Shown piece by piece: positions 26,453 to 35,553 of a DNA stretch of 64,000 nucleotides; within the stretch, counting starts at the first letter, position 1, and every line of letters begins with the position of its first letter. The stretch covers positions 682,001 through 746,000 of the forward strand of contig NZ_FNWK01000002.1 in the NCBI RefSeq assembly GCF_900108295.1, written 5' to 3'. The notes beneath the pieces are model-generated. The model was given only the letters and a program-made list of their open reading frames with translations, was not told where the DNA came from and ran no database searches. This stretch comes from Sphingopyxis sp. YR583 (lineage in GTDB: Bacteria; Pseudomonadota; Alphaproteobacteria; Sphingomonadales; Sphingomonadaceae). Made by a program: the position numbers and the translations under genes.

Positions 26453-26947
26453 ATGAAGTTCAGCGCGACGATCGAGCTCAGGGGGATCAATCCCTATGTG
26501 CTCGTCAGCGCGGCGCAGGCGCAGCGGATCAAGGCGGGCTGGAAAAAGCCCCTCCCCGTTCTCATCCAGATAAACGGCCAACCCGATCCGGCCTGGCGGG
26601 TCAACATGATGCCCGTGGGCGACGGAAGCTTTTATCTCTATCTCGACGGGATCGTCCGCAAGGCATCGGGCACTGAAGTCGGCGACATCGTCGAGGTATC
26701 TGTCGCATTCGCCCCCGCTTACCGGAGCGGCCCGCAGCACACTATGCTCCCGGAATTCGCCGCACGGCTCGGCGAGGATGCCGTCGCCAAGGCCGGCTGG
26801 GAAAGCCTCACGCCCAGCCTCCGTAAGGAAATCCTGCGCTACCTCGCCACTCTGAAGTCGGACGCGGCGCGGCAACGCAATATCGACCGCGCCATCGGCG
26901 TCCTCGGCGGAGCAAAGGCCCGCTTTCTGGCGCGCGACTGGAATTGA
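26453..26947 (+). CDS. DUF1905 / YdeI-like protein
   Basis: 164 residues: an N-terminal DUF1905 beta-barrel domain (about 1-95, MKFSATIELRGINPYVLVSA) and a C-terminal YdeI/OmpD-associated helical segment (about 100-164, LRKEILRYLATLKSDAARQRNIDRAIGVL). Family members occur widely in soil bacteria; function is unknown. It begins 13 bases after the MFS stop, so cotranscription is likely. Confidence 0.82.
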   Translation: MKFSATIELRGINPYVLVSAAQAQRIKAGWKKPLPVLIQINGQPDPAWRVNMMPVGDGSFYLYLDGIVRKASGTEVGDIVEVSVAFAPAYRSGPQHTMLPEFAARLGEDAVAKAGWESLTPSLRKEILRYLATLKSDAARQRNIDRAIGVLGGAKARFLARDWN

Positions 26948-27021
26948 TCGGGCCGTTCGAAAGCCGCTAGTTCCGACGAAACACTCTGGCGCCGCCTCGA
27001 TACCGCGCCGCCTCGCGGATA

Positions 27022-27977
27022 TCAGCGCGGCGCGTCCTTCGGCGCCGGAATGAAACTGGTCAGCGCGTCGATCACCTGCTGCGGCTGCTCCTCGGCGATC
27101 CAGTGGCCCGAGTCCGTAATGATCACCGTCCTCACATTGTGCGCGACATTGCGCAGGAGGACGCCGATCGTCTCGCCAAGCCCGCCCGTGGCGCCCAGCC
27201 CAAAAACGGGATCGTCAGCGGCTGCTTGGAGAAGGCCCGATTGTCGACCTCATCCTGTGCGAATGCGCGATAATATTCGAACCCGCCGCGCAGCGCACCG
27301 GGGCGCGCATAAGCGGCTGCGCAAAAATCCTCGGACTCCTGCGTCAGCGCGCTCGTATTCACTGCCTCGACGCTGCGGAACCAGCGAATGAATTCGCTCT
27401 CCTGTCCCGTAATGAGCATCTCGGGCAGATCGCGGACACCGAAGAAGCGGAAATGCCATGTCCGCGGCGTCGCCGAAATTTCCTTCCACGGGTCGATCCC
27501 CGGCAGGGGGACATCCATGACGATCAGGCGCGACACCTGATCGCGATATTGCGCGGCATAGGCATAGGCGACCATGCCGCCCATATCATGTCCCGCGAGG
27601 GTGACGCGCGGCCCAAGCCCCAGTGCATCGACAAGGGCATGGATATCACGCGCGATGTTCGCCTTTTCATAACCCGTCGCGGGCCGCGCGGTATCGCCCA
27701 GTCCGCGCAGGTCCGGTGCGATCACCCTATGCCCCCGCGCCGCCAACGCCGGCATCACATGGCGCCACATGTAGGATGTCTCGCCCCAGCCATGCAGCAG
27801 GACGATCGGCTCGCCGCGGCCCTCAGAGATCAGATAATGATATTGGACGCCATTCGCCTCAATCTTGCCGTCGCGGATCGTGATTGGCGCGGCCGGGGTC
27901 GCGACAGGCGATGCACGGGCCATCTCCCCGGGCTGGCTGACGAGGAGGATGTCGGCGGCGAACAGCGCTTTATGCAT
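27022..27977 (-). pseudogene. alpha/beta hydrolase (epoxide hydrolase-like), frameshifted near the 3' end
   Basis: The main frame encodes an alpha/beta hydrolase: HGWGET oxyanion segment, catalytic-Asp elbow GHDMGG, and cap domain. At about 27205-27214, within a run read CCCGTTTTTGGG on the minus strand, the frame breaks. The first frame then runs into unrelated residues and stops at 27132. Adding one base restores IPVFGLGATGGLGETIGVLL and then TDSGHWIAEEQPQQV, which includes the catalytic histidine, to a stop at 27022. So the gene is one base short. The start is uncertain (27977, 28073 or 28097). It could be a true pseudogene or a homopolymer sequencing error. Confidence 0.8.
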
Positions 27978-28183
27978 AGAGGGGCTTTCTGCAGCAAACG
28001 GAAAGGCTTGCGGTACGTCAGCCGGAGGGATGAATAATATTGTCCGAAAGCTCAGGTTCGGCGCTTCGGCCATGCCGCGCCATATCGGATGGTACAACAG
28101 GTCGGCGAACTCTCGGGTCTGAACCCGCCAGCCCGAACGCGTAGTTTAGCGATAGGCGAATCTTGCCCGGCCAAAGGAAAAAC

Positions 28184-29065
28184 ATGCCCTCCCCCATCCG
28201 CATCCTGCTTCAGACCACAATTCCGCCAATCGAGGACGATTGGCATATCGGACGCTTCTCGCTGCTTCGCGACTATCTTTCGAGTCTCACCGACGAAGAC
28301 GGCCAGCCCCTATGCGCGGTAACCGCGCGCGACCGTACCGCGCCGGGAACGCCCGATCCCGTCCTCTCGACGATCGACCGGTCGGATTTCGACGAACTCT
28401 GGCTATTCGCGGTCGATACCGGCGACGGGCTGACCGGCGAGGATTGCGCGGCGATCGGCCGGTTCCGAGCAAAGGGCCGCGGGCTGCTCGTAACGCGCGA
28501 CCATATGGATCTCGGCAGCTCGGTCTGTACGCTGGGCGGTGTGGGCAACGCGCATTATTTCCACAGCACGCGCCCCGAGCCCGACGCGAGCCGCCATGTC
28601 GCGGATGACCGCGAAACCGGCTATATCCTGTGGCCCAACTATCACTCGGGTGCGAACGGCGATTTTCAGACGATCGCGATCACCGAGCCGCCGCATGTCC
28701 TGCTGAGCGACCCCGATGCCGCGGATGGCCTGATCCGTTACCTTCCGGCCCATCCGCACGAAGGCGCGGTCGGCGTTCCCGAAGGCGATACGTCGGCGCG
28801 CGTCATTGCCACGGGGGTAAGCCAGGCCAGCGGCAACCGCTTCAACCTCGCCGTCGCATTCGAGCCGTCCTCGAACGGCGGCCCCGGACTCGCCGAGTCC
28901 ACCTTCCACCATTTCGCCGACTATAATTGGGATCCGGCGATGGGCTGTCCCACCTTTGTCAGCGAGAAGCCCGGACAGTCGCTTGCCGCTTCGCCCGAGG
29001 CTCAGCGGTCGATCCGCCGATATGTCCGCAACCTCGCGGTCTGGCTGGCGGGACGGTCGTTATAG
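28184..29065 (+). CDS. conserved hypothetical protein, possible GATase-like fold
   Basis: 293 residues, no signal peptide. Segments such as LWLFAVDTGDGLTGEDCAAI and GRGLLVTRDHMDLG resemble the Rossmann-like core of class I glutamine amidotransferase-like or ThuA-like proteins, but no catalytic Cys elbow is evident. I do not recognise a defined family. The ATG at 28184 is favoured over 28163, since AAAGGAAA lies just before it. It is followed by a strong bidirectional terminator. Confidence 0.7.
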   Translation: MPSPIRILLQTTIPPIEDDWHIGRFSLLRDYLSSLTDEDGQPLCAVTARDRTAPGTPDPVLSTIDRSDFDELWLFAVDTGDGLTGEDCAAIGRFRAKGRGLLVTRDHMDLGSSVCTLGGVGNAHYFHSTRPEPDASRHVADDRETGYILWPNYHSGANGDFQTIAITEPPHVLLSDPDAADGLIRYLPAHPHEGAVGVPEGDTSARVIATGVSQASGNRFNLAVAFEPSSNGGPGLAESTFHHFADYNWDPAMGCPTFVSEKPGQSLAASPEAQRSIRRYVRNLAVWLAGRSL

Positions 29066-29098
29066 CACGACATTCGGACACGCCCCGGAATGCCCATG

Positions 29099-29140
29099 AA
29101 AAAGCGGCCATGGTTCAAACCCGAACCATGGCCGCTTTTT
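29099..29140. terminator. strong bidirectional Rho-independent terminator
   Basis: An 18-base perfect stem, AAAAAGCGGCCATGGTTC (29099-29116) with its reverse complement (29123-29140), has a six-base loop and T-runs on both strands. It lies between the stops of two convergent genes. Confidence 0.93.
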
Positions 29141-29162
29141 CAATCGGGGAAGCGATCGACGA

Positions 29163-30080
29163 TCAATAATCCCAGACCGCAGGGACGGCGCGGAACGCAT
29201 CGCCTGCGACCGCCACATGATAGATCGACGGGAACGGCAGGTGTGTCGCAACGAACGGCTCGCGCGTCGCTGCAAAGTCGCGCAGCAGATTGACGCGGAC
29301 GCGCTCCGATTCCTCGGGATCATGTTCGAAGCCATTGTACCAGCCGGGCTGGTCGAACCCGACCTGGAAGATGGCATCGCCGACGAAGGTCAACGCCTCG
29401 CCGTCCGATGCGACACGGACGACGCAATGGCCGGGCGTGTGCCCGCCGGTCAGCTTGGCGGTCACGCCGGGGGCGATCTGCGCTTCGGTCTCGAAGGTCC
29501 GAATCTTGCTCGCATATTGCTCCATGAACCGCTTGGCCGTGGCGCGGAGCGCATCGGGAAAGCCGTCGGGCATCACGGTTTTCGAAAAGTCGGGATCCTT
29601 CCAGAATTCGACCTCGGCGGCCGCGACGTGGACGCGCAGGTCCGGACGCATCCGATCATGCGTATCGCCGATCACCAACCCGCCGATATGATCCATATGC
29701 ATGTGGGTGATCACGACGTCGGTGATCGATTCAAGCGGAATTCCGGCCGCCTCCAGCCGCGGCAGCAGACGCCCGGCCTTTTCCAGCTTCAGATTCGGAT
29801 CCATGCCCAGGCCCGCGTCGACGAGGATCGTTTGCTCGCCGCTACGCACGACCAGGACGTTCAGCGGCCACTCGGCCACTTCGCGCGGCAGAAACTGCTC
29901 GCCGAGCCATGTATCGAGTATATCGGGCTCGACATTATGCGCCAGGACATGGGCCGAAATCGGCAAGATGCCATCGCTGATCACCAACACGTCGATATCG
30001 CCCACCTGGAGCGCGTAACGCGACGGCACCGGCTCGTCGAGGCGCGGGCGGTCGGATTGCAGAACGGTGTCGAGAGTCAT
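29163..30080 (-). CDS. MBL-fold metallo-hydrolase
   Basis: 305 residues. The zinc motif THMHMDHIGG (HxHxDH) is intact, with further ligands in TGGHTPGHC and FVGDAIF. The arrangement resembles lactonase/AidC-type and alkyl-phosphonate-type MBL enzymes rather than beta-lactamases, so a lactone or ester substrate is possible. The ATG at 30080 is preceded by GAGGAGA. It is divergent from a methyltransferase gene across a 299-base gap in which I see no gene. Confidence 0.85.
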   Translation of the reverse strand: MTLDTVLQSDRPRLDEPVPSRYALQVGDIDVLVISDGILPISAHVLAHNVEPDILDTWLGEQFLPREVAEWPLNVLVVRSGEQTILVDAGLGMDPNLKLEKAGRLLPRLEAAGIPLESITDVVITHMHMDHIGGLVIGDTHDRMRPDLRVHVAAAEVEFWKDPDFSKTVMPDGFPDALRATAKRFMEQYASKIRTFETEAQIAPGVTAKLTGGHTPGHCVVRVASDGEALTFVGDAIFQVGFDQPGWYNGFEHDPEESERVRVNLLRDFAATREPFVATHLPFPSIYHVAVAGDAFRAVPAVWDY

Positions 30081-30379
30081 GTCGGTCTCCTCTTTCTTCG
30101 CAGATTGAGAGACCTGCATCGCGCGTTCGGCCGGTAGCCGATATCGTGCGGGCCGACAGGACGACGCTGTTGCAGGAGCAGGCCGACCTGCACCTTGAGA
30201 TAGGTGCGCCGTGCGCAGAGGGTCGCGCCGCAAAGACATTGAGCCTTATGGACCAAAGCGCGACCCGCATATTGCGAAGCGTTACCGCTCCTGGCACCCG
30301 GATTCGGCAGCGTCCGTATGCCGCGAGCTTGCCTGCAATTCGCATTGATTTGACGCGGCTTAGTTCTTATTCCACGTCG
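30081..30379. other. divergent intergenic region, no gene seen
   Basis: 299 bases separate the MBL-fold hydrolase from the methyltransferase. The frame upstream of the methyltransferase start is open but the translation is low-quality and unlike any domain. Promoters for both genes must lie here; no convincing -35/-10 pair or dyad stands out by eye. Confidence 0.4.
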
Positions 30380-31324
30380 ATGACGACGATCTCGGAAACC
30401 AGCCGCTCACGACCCGCCCTTCCGCTTTGGAAGGCGAAGGCCTTTGCCCAATGGACGCTCAGCCACCTTCCGTTCGGCGAAACGCTGAACCATTCGCTGC
30501 AGCGCGCGCGTGGAGCGTTCAACGATACGAACAGGCTGCAGGTACTTGTCTCACAGGCCGGATATCTGCGCGCCCTCAACGGCCGCTTCCCCCTCGCCGG
30601 CAAGAGCGTCGTCGAAATAGGGCCCGGCTGGCAGGGTGTGGGAACCTTGTTGCTGCACCTGTTCGGGGCGGGACGCATCATCGCCTATGATCACCAGCCC
30701 CATTTGCGTTTGATAATGATGCAGGGCCTGGCAGCCGTCGCATCTGACCATGTCGACAAGATCGCGGCCGCTTCCGGCCTGACAAGCACATCCATCAAGG
30801 ACAAGACGGACAGAATCGCCGCCTGCGCGTCGCTGGACGAACTGTTCAAGGTGATGCACGTCGATTATCGCGCTCCGGCCGATGCGGCGGCTACGGGACT
30901 TCCGGATCACTCCGTCGATCTCGTCTACAGCTATGGCGTACTCGAACATATCGACGCGGCCAGCCTGCGCGCGATCTTCGTCGAAAGCAGTCGCATCCTC
31001 TCTCCCGAGGGGCGTTCCAGCCACAATATCGGCCTGCACGACCACTTCCAAAGCGCCGGCTGCGGAAACGGCGTGAACTTCCTTCGCTACTCGCAAGGGA
31101 CGTGGGATTTCTGGTGCGGAAACGCGATGCTGTATCACAACCGCTTGCGCGCGCCCGACTATCTGACGATGCTCGCCTCGCTCGGCGCCGAAACGATTTG
31201 GCAGGACCGCGAGTTGACCGACGCGAATATTGCTGCGGTGAAAAATATGCCCATACACCCCGACTTTCAGCGCTACAGCACCGACGATCTGGCCGCGTCG
31301 CACCTTTACGTCGACTTCCGCTAA
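30380..31324 (+). CDS. class I SAM-dependent methyltransferase
   Basis: 314 residues. Motif I is VVEIGPGWQGVGTLLLHLFG, followed by an acidic ribose-binding segment (IIAYDHQPH) and the catalytic-core phrase LPDHSVDLVYSYGVLEHID, as in UbiE/SmtA-type enzymes. The N-terminal 90 residues are helical. Substrate unknown. The ATG at 30380 is the latest start that keeps the whole domain; the frame is open further upstream. Confidence 0.78.
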   Translation: MTTISETSRSRPALPLWKAKAFAQWTLSHLPFGETLNHSLQRARGAFNDTNRLQVLVSQAGYLRALNGRFPLAGKSVVEIGPGWQGVGTLLLHLFGAGRIIAYDHQPHLRLIMMQGLAAVASDHVDKIAAASGLTSTSIKDKTDRIAACASLDELFKVMHVDYRAPADAAATGLPDHSVDLVYSYGVLEHIDAASLRAIFVESSRILSPEGRSSHNIGLHDHFQSAGCGNGVNFLRYSQGTWDFWCGNAMLYHNRLRAPDYLTMLASLGAETIWQDRELTDANIAAVKNMPIHPDFQRYSTDDLAASHLYVDFR

Positions 31325-31487
31325 CCGAATTCCATCGCGAGAGGATACGGCCCGTCGCGCAAGCGGCGTGCGGCGGGCCGCGCGTTCATATGGATCGCGC
31401 CGAACAGGCGCGTAATGCCGCGAAAGCGGGCAATCACCATGGGTGTTAAGGCAAGAACGAAGGCCCGCTGCGCATCGGCGCTGGGGA

Positions 31488-31573
31488 TGGTGGACAGGGC
31501 TGGATTCGAACCAGCGTACGGAAACCCGGGCAGATTTACAGTCTGCTGCCTTTAACCACTCGGCCACCTGTCC
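31488..31573 (-). tRNA. tRNA-Tyr (GTA)
   Basis: On the minus strand: GGACAGG acceptor arm pairing with CCTGTCC, then ACCA encoded. The anticodon loop within CAGACTGTAAATCTG gives GTA. A long variable arm (class II) and the T-arm GGTTCGAATCC are present. Confidence 0.94.
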
Positions 31574-31654
31574 ATTGGGGTCCGCGTTGGGAAGCGGTCC
31601 AATGGCGAAACGAGGCTTGCCTGTCAATGCCAGTCATGGGAAAGGCCGCGCGTT

Positions 31655-32422
31655 ATGAGACAATTTTCCCGTCACCGTCGCCCTTCCGGCCAAAACCAGC
31701 GCGGACAAGCCATTCGTTTCTGGGGTCGTCACGCCGTTTTGGCCGCGCTTGCCAACCCCGAACGCACGGTCAAGCGCATCTGGGGCACCCGCGAAGCGCT
31801 CGGCCAGCTCGACCTGCCGCCGGTGATTCCGATCAGCTACGCCGACGTCACCGACCTTGCGCGACTCGTCGCGCGCGATGCGCCGCATCAGGGACTGGTG
31901 ATCGAGGTCGACCCGCTCGAGGACGTCTATCTCGGCGACCTGTTGCAGGAAGAAAGCGATACCGACAGCAAACGCCCGCTGATCATCCTCGACCAGGTAA
32001 CCGATCCGCACAATATTGGCGCTGTGCTCCGCTCGGCCGCGGCGTTCGACGCCGCCGCGATCATCACGCAGGACCGGCACAGCCCGCCCGAAAGCGGCGT
32101 CATCGCACGCTCGGCGTCGGGCGCGCTGGAAATCGTGCCTTGGGTCCGCGTCGTCAATCTGTCGCGCGCGCTCGAGGAAATCGCCGAGGCGCAATATTGG
32201 CGCATCGGCTTGATGGGCGACACCGAAACGACGCTGGGCGAGACACTCGACGGTAGCAAGGTTGCGCTGGTGCTGGGGTCCGAAGGCGACGGCATGCGCC
32301 ACAATGTCATGGAACATTGCGACGTGCTGGCCAAACTCCCCATCTCGCCGCGGATGGAGAGCCTCAACATCTCGAACGCCGCGGCGATCGCACTCTACGC
32401 GGTCGCGACGGCGCAAGGCTGA
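31655..32422 (+). CDS. rlmB: 23S rRNA (guanosine-2'-O-)-methyltransferase, TrmH/RlmB family
   Basis: 255-residue SPOUT methyltransferase. The N-terminal substrate-binding domain (FWGRHAVLAALANPERTVKR) precedes the trefoil-knot domain with its three motifs: DQVTDPHNIGAVLRSAAAF, VLGSEGDGM and PISPRMESLNISNAAAI. It methylates a guanosine ribose in 23S rRNA, probably G2251 equivalent. Length is normal. Confidence 0.92.
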   Translation: MRQFSRHRRPSGQNQRGQAIRFWGRHAVLAALANPERTVKRIWGTREALGQLDLPPVIPISYADVTDLARLVARDAPHQGLVIEVDPLEDVYLGDLLQEESDTDSKRPLIILDQVTDPHNIGAVLRSAAAFDAAAIITQDRHSPPESGVIARSASGALEIVPWVRVVNLSRALEEIAEAQYWRIGLMGDTETTLGETLDGSKVALVLGSEGDGMRHNVMEHCDVLAKLPISPRMESLNISNAAAIALYAVATAQG

Positions 32423-32453
32423 TCGTCACCCCGGCGCAGGCCGGGATGACGAT
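32422..32453. repeat. inverted repeat immediately after rlmB
   Basis: ATCGTCACCCCGGC (32422-32435) and GCCGGGATGACGAT (32440-32453) form a 14-base stem with one mismatch and a four-base loop. It lies between the convergent rlmB and ferredoxin genes with no T-run. It looks like a dispersed palindromic element and may also act as an mRNA 3' stabiliser. Confidence 0.7.
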
Positions 32454-32457
32454 GAAA

Positions 32458-32775
32458 TCAATCTTCCGCGGCGATCCGCACGCGGAGGCCGTCGAGCGCA
32501 TCGCTGAACGGGATCTGGCACGACAGGCGCGAGCCTTCGTCGCGGTCGGTGGTCGAATCGAGCAGGTCGTTCTCATCCTCGCTCATCGCGGGAAGCTGGT
32601 CGGTCGCGCCCGCCTCCACATGGACATGGCACGTCGCGCACGAACAACAGCCGCCGCACAGCGCGAGCAGTTCGTCAAAGCCCGCGTCGCGGATATTTTC
32701 CATGACCGTCAGGCTGGTATCGCCCTCGATTTCATGCTCGGTTCCGTCACGCGTCACGACAATCAGCTTGGCCAT
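32458..32775 (-). CDS. 2Fe-2S ferredoxin, adrenodoxin type
   Basis: 105 residues. The cluster ligands are the Cx5Cx2C of [11 protein letters not shown] plus a distal Cys in RLSCQIP, the adrenodoxin/putidaredoxin pattern. It carries electrons to a P450 or dioxygenase, or serves Fe-S assembly; no such partner is adjacent. The ATG at 32775 is preferred over 32787 because GGGGA lies six bases upstream. Confidence 0.92.
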   Translation of the reverse strand: MAKLIVVTRDGTEHEIEGDTSLTVMENIRDAGFDELLALCGGCCSCATCHVHVEAGATDQLPAMSEDENDLLDSTTDRDEGSRLSCQIPFSDALDGLRVRIAAED

Positions 32776-32876
32776 GCTAGTCCCCATATCTTCGGTGTTG
32801 CTGGCGCTATGTCGCGCGTTGCACGGCAAATCAAGCGTTGCTAGTGATAGCCCGTGGAACAAAAGGAGAATATGCG

Positions 32877-33494
32877 ATGGGCCTCCGCCAGCAGCAGTTG
32901 AACGCGGGAATCGACGCGCTTGCGGCACGCGATTCCAACTTCGCGCGGGCGCTCGGCAACGCCGGCTATCCCGAACCGCGTATCCGCGCGCCCGGCTATA
33001 CCACATTGCTCCGCACCATCGTCGGCCAGCAGGTCAGCGTCGCCGCCGCCAACTCGATCTGGAACAAGCTGGAGGCGCAGTTTGGCGAGGGTTGCCCTGC
33101 CGAGACGGTCGCCGTCGCCGATTTCGACACGCTGCGCGCGTGCGGCCTGTCGGGCCAGAAGCAGGGCTATGCCAAAAGCCTTGCGCAGCTGATCCTCGAC
33201 GGCGAGCTCCAATTCGACGCCCTCCCCGCCGACGATGAGGAAGCGATCGCGCTGCTCACCCGCGTCAAGGGCATCGGTCGCTGGTCCGCCGAAATCTACC
33301 TGCTCTTTGCCGAGGGTCGCCCCGACATCTGGCCCGCGGGCGACCTGGCCGTGCAGGAAGCCGTCGGCCGTATCTTGCAGTTGGGCGCCCGCCCCGGCGA
33401 GAAGCAGGCACGCGAACTCGCCGAACCCTGGCGCCCGCACCGCGGCGCCGCCGCGATCTTCAGCTGGCATTGCTACAATATGGACGTGATCTGA
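32877..33494 (+). CDS. alkA: DNA-3-methyladenine glycosylase II family
   Basis: 205 residues, HhH-GPD superfamily. The helix-hairpin-helix is [12 protein letters not shown] and the catalytic aspartate lies in [12 protein letters not shown]. It removes alkylated bases in base excision repair. It lacks the N-terminal domain of long E. coli AlkA, as many short homologues do. AAAAGGAGAA precedes the ATG at 32877. Confidence 0.88.
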   Translation: MGLRQQQLNAGIDALAARDSNFARALGNAGYPEPRIRAPGYTTLLRTIVGQQVSVAAANSIWNKLEAQFGEGCPAETVAVADFDTLRACGLSGQKQGYAKSLAQLILDGELQFDALPADDEEAIALLTRVKGIGRWSAEIYLLFAEGRPDIWPAGDLAVQEAVGRILQLGARPGEKQARELAEPWRPHRGAAAIFSWHCYNMDVI

Positions 33495-33519
33495 GGATGG
33501 CCGCCAATCTCCCCTCCCT

Positions 33520-33644
33520 CGTCATTCCCGCGCGTGGAAACTCGAACTGATTGAAAAGGACAATCCCGACTGGAGCGACCTGGGCGAGACTTTCGGCTTT
33601 GAACCGATAGGCTGAACTGGGTTCCCGCTTTCGCGGGAATGACG
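33520..33644. repeat. 125-base unit with 13-base terminal inverted repeats
   Basis: CGTCATTCCCGCG (33520-33532) and its exact reverse complement (33632-33644) bound the unit. The right end also contains the hairpin TTCCCGCTTTCGCGGGAA. A near-identical hairpin occurs at 37744-37762. The unit encloses the remnant of a nuclease gene, so it may be a decayed palindrome-associated element. Confidence 0.7.
33532..33615 (+). pseudogene. C-terminal remnant of a GIY-YIG nuclease
   Basis: Read from 33532 the sequence gives AWKLELIEKDNPDWSDL and then GETFGFEPIG before a TGA at 33613. The phrase WKLxLIExxNPxWxDL is the usual C-terminal tail of small GIY-YIG endonucleases. The catalytic N-terminal part is missing: the reading frame begins inside the left palindrome. 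It is not expected to make an active protein. Identification is by recalled family pattern, so moderate. Confidence 0.6.
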
Positions 33645-33680
33645 ATAGAGGGGGTGACCTTTGATTCGGAGCATGCGCAA

Positions 33681-34079
33681 ATGAATACCCGCGACGTCGT
33701 CACCGCTTATTATGCCGCCTTCAACGCGGGCGACACCGACGCGATGCTCGCGCTCGTCGCCGACGATATGCGTCATGACGTCAACCAGGGCGAACCGCGC
33801 CACGGCAAGCCGCTGTTTGCCGAATTTAACGCGCATATGACGCGCTGTTACCGCGAGCAGCTCACCGACATGGTGATCTTCGCCGAGGGAAATCGCGCCG
33901 CCGCCGAGTTCATCGTCAACGGCACCTATCTCGCCACGGACGAGGGCCTGCCCGAAGCCAATGGTCAGACCTATCGCCTCCCCGGCGGCGCCTTTCTGTC
34001 GGTGAACGACGCGGGTCTGATCGACCGCGTCACCACCTATTATAATCTCCAGGATTGGCTGCAGCAGGTCGGCGCATGA
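33681..34079 (+). CDS. NTF2-like / ketosteroid isomerase-related protein
   Basis: 132 residues, a single cone-shaped SnoaL/NTF2-like domain (VVTAYYAAFNAGDTDAMLAL; then FNAHMTRCYREQL and a beta-rich C-terminus). Members bind or isomerise small hydrophobic ligands. The ATG at 33681 is chosen from family length. The stop overlaps the next gene by four bases, the first of three coupled genes. Confidence 0.82.
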   Translation: MNTRDVVTAYYAAFNAGDTDAMLALVADDMRHDVNQGEPRHGKPLFAEFNAHMTRCYREQLTDMVIFAEGNRAAAEFIVNGTYLATDEGLPEANGQTYRLPGGAFLSVNDAGLIDRVTTYYNLQDWLQQVGA

Positions 34080-34663
34080 CCGTCCGCGTCGCGCCGGTCA
34101 CGGGCGCCGGGCTGGCCGCGGTCATTTCCGACCTCGCACGCCTGCGCACTGTCGTGTTCCGCGACTTTCCCTATCTCTACGACGGCGACGCCGCCTATGA
34201 GTCCGACTATCTCGCCAGCTTCGCGCAGGCAGAGGGCGCCGTGATCGTCGTCGCGCGCGATGGCGAGGAGATTGTCGGCGCCGCCACCGCCGCCCCGCTC
34301 GCCGCGCAGGACATGGCATGGCAGCAACCGCTCGCCGCCGCGGGCTTCGACATTGCGCGGACATTCTATTTCGGCGAATCGGTGCTGCTCGCCAGCCATC
34401 GCGGCCAGGGCGTCGGCCATGCCTTCTTCGACCATCGCGAAGCACAGGCGCGCGCGCAGGGCGCCTCGCATGCCGCCTTCTGCAGCGTGATTCGCGAGGC
34501 CGATCACCCCTCCCGCCCCGTCGGCTACCGCCCGCTCGACACCTTCTGGCGCGCGCGCGGCTATGCCCCGCTTGCCGGCGTGACCGCGTCCTTCGACTGG
34601 AAATGCGTTGGCGAGGACGCCGAACGCAGCCACATTCTTCAATATTGGACCCGCAAATTATGA
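34076..34663 (+). CDS. GNAT-family N-acetyltransferase
   Basis: 195 residues. The acetyl-CoA loop resembles SHRGQGVGHAFFDHREAQAR (about residues 113-132), preceded by the beta-4 strand FYFGESVLL. The start overlaps the NTF2-like gene and the stop overlaps the nitrilase gene, both by ATGA, so all three are translated together. Substrate unknown. Confidence 0.85.
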   Translation: MTVRVAPVTGAGLAAVISDLARLRTVVFRDFPYLYDGDAAYESDYLASFAQAEGAVIVVARDGEEIVGAATAAPLAAQDMAWQQPLAAAGFDIARTFYFGESVLLASHRGQGVGHAFFDHREAQARAQGASHAAFCSVIREADHPSRPVGYRPLDTFWRARGYAPLAGVTASFDWKCVGEDAERSHILQYWTRKL

Positions 34664-35544
34664 TCCGCGTCGCCAGCGCCGCTTGGCCGATCGACCGGCA
34701 CCCGGACTGGGCCAGCTACGCCGCCAAACTCGAAGCCTGGGTCGCCGAAGCAGCCGGAAACGGCGCGCGCCTGCTCGTCTTCCCCGAATATGGCAATATG
34801 GAGCTCGCCTCACTCCTCGATCCCGCAATCGCCCTCGACGCCGCGGCGCAGGTCGAACCACTCGCAGACATGGCAGGCGACGTCGCCCGCCTCCACTCCG
34901 ACCTCGCCCGGCGTCACGCCGTCCATATTCTCGCCGGTTCGATGGTCGAACGCGACGAGCGTGGCAGAATCGTCAACCGCGCGCGTCTCTTCGGGCCGGA
35001 GAGCGGCGCAGGCTTTCAGGACAAGCTGATCCTGACGATGTGGGAACGCACCCACTGGACGATCGAACCCGGTGCGCCGCAGGTCACGCTCTTCGACCTC
35101 GGCTTTGCGAAGGTCGGCGTCATCATCTGCTACGACAGCGAATTTCCGGCCGCCGCACAAGCGCTCGCCGCCGCGGGCGCCGATATCCTGCTGATCCCGA
35201 GTTGCACCGACAGCCTCGCCGGCTATTGGCGCGTCCGCATCGGCGCAATGGCACGCGCGCTCGAGGCGCAATGCTTTACCGTCCAGTCGCCGACGGTCGG
35301 CGCCGCTCCCTGGTCGGCAGTGGTCGACGCAAACGTCGGCGCAGGAGGCATCTTCGCGCCGCCCGATCTCGGGATGCCCGCCGATGGCGTCGTGGCGCTG
35401 GGCGAGCTCGACACGCCGGGCTGGACCTACGCCGACCTCGATCTCGATGCACTTGCCGAGCTGCGCCGCAGCGGCGCCGTGCGCGGCCCCGCGCATTGGG
35501 GCGAACAACCGCAGGCCCCGCCCCTTCAACTTTCCATTCGCTGA
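34660..35544 (+). CDS. carbon-nitrogen hydrolase (nitrilase superfamily)
   Basis: 294 residues. The catalytic triad is visible: Glu in LVFPEYGN, Lys in FQDKLILT and Cys in VIICYDSEFP. It is an amidase-type member; the exact substrate is unknown. It is coupled to a GNAT acetyltransferase and an NTF2-like protein, suggesting a small pathway that acetylates and hydrolyses an amide-containing metabolite. A bidirectional terminator follows. Confidence 0.9.
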   Translation: MIRVASAAWPIDRHPDWASYAAKLEAWVAEAAGNGARLLVFPEYGNMELASLLDPAIALDAAAQVEPLADMAGDVARLHSDLARRHAVHILAGSMVERDERGRIVNRARLFGPESGAGFQDKLILTMWERTHWTIEPGAPQVTLFDLGFAKVGVIICYDSEFPAAAQALAAAGADILLIPSCTDSLAGYWRVRIGAMARALEAQCFTVQSPTVGAAPWSAVVDANVGAGGIFAPPDLGMPADGVVALGELDTPGWTYADLDLDALAELRRSGAVRGPAHWGEQPQAPPLQLSIR

Positions 35545-35553
35545 CCGCGCAAC

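Noticed and set aside
29163..30080. MBL-fold enzyme as a beta-lactamase
   Set aside because: Its motif spacing and sequence fit lactonase-like MBL hydrolases, unlike the B3 enzyme at 60790.
31443..31658. 71-residue frame over tRNA-Tyr
   Set aside because: The translation GWWTGLDSNQRT is a typical readthrough of a tRNA gene, not a protein.
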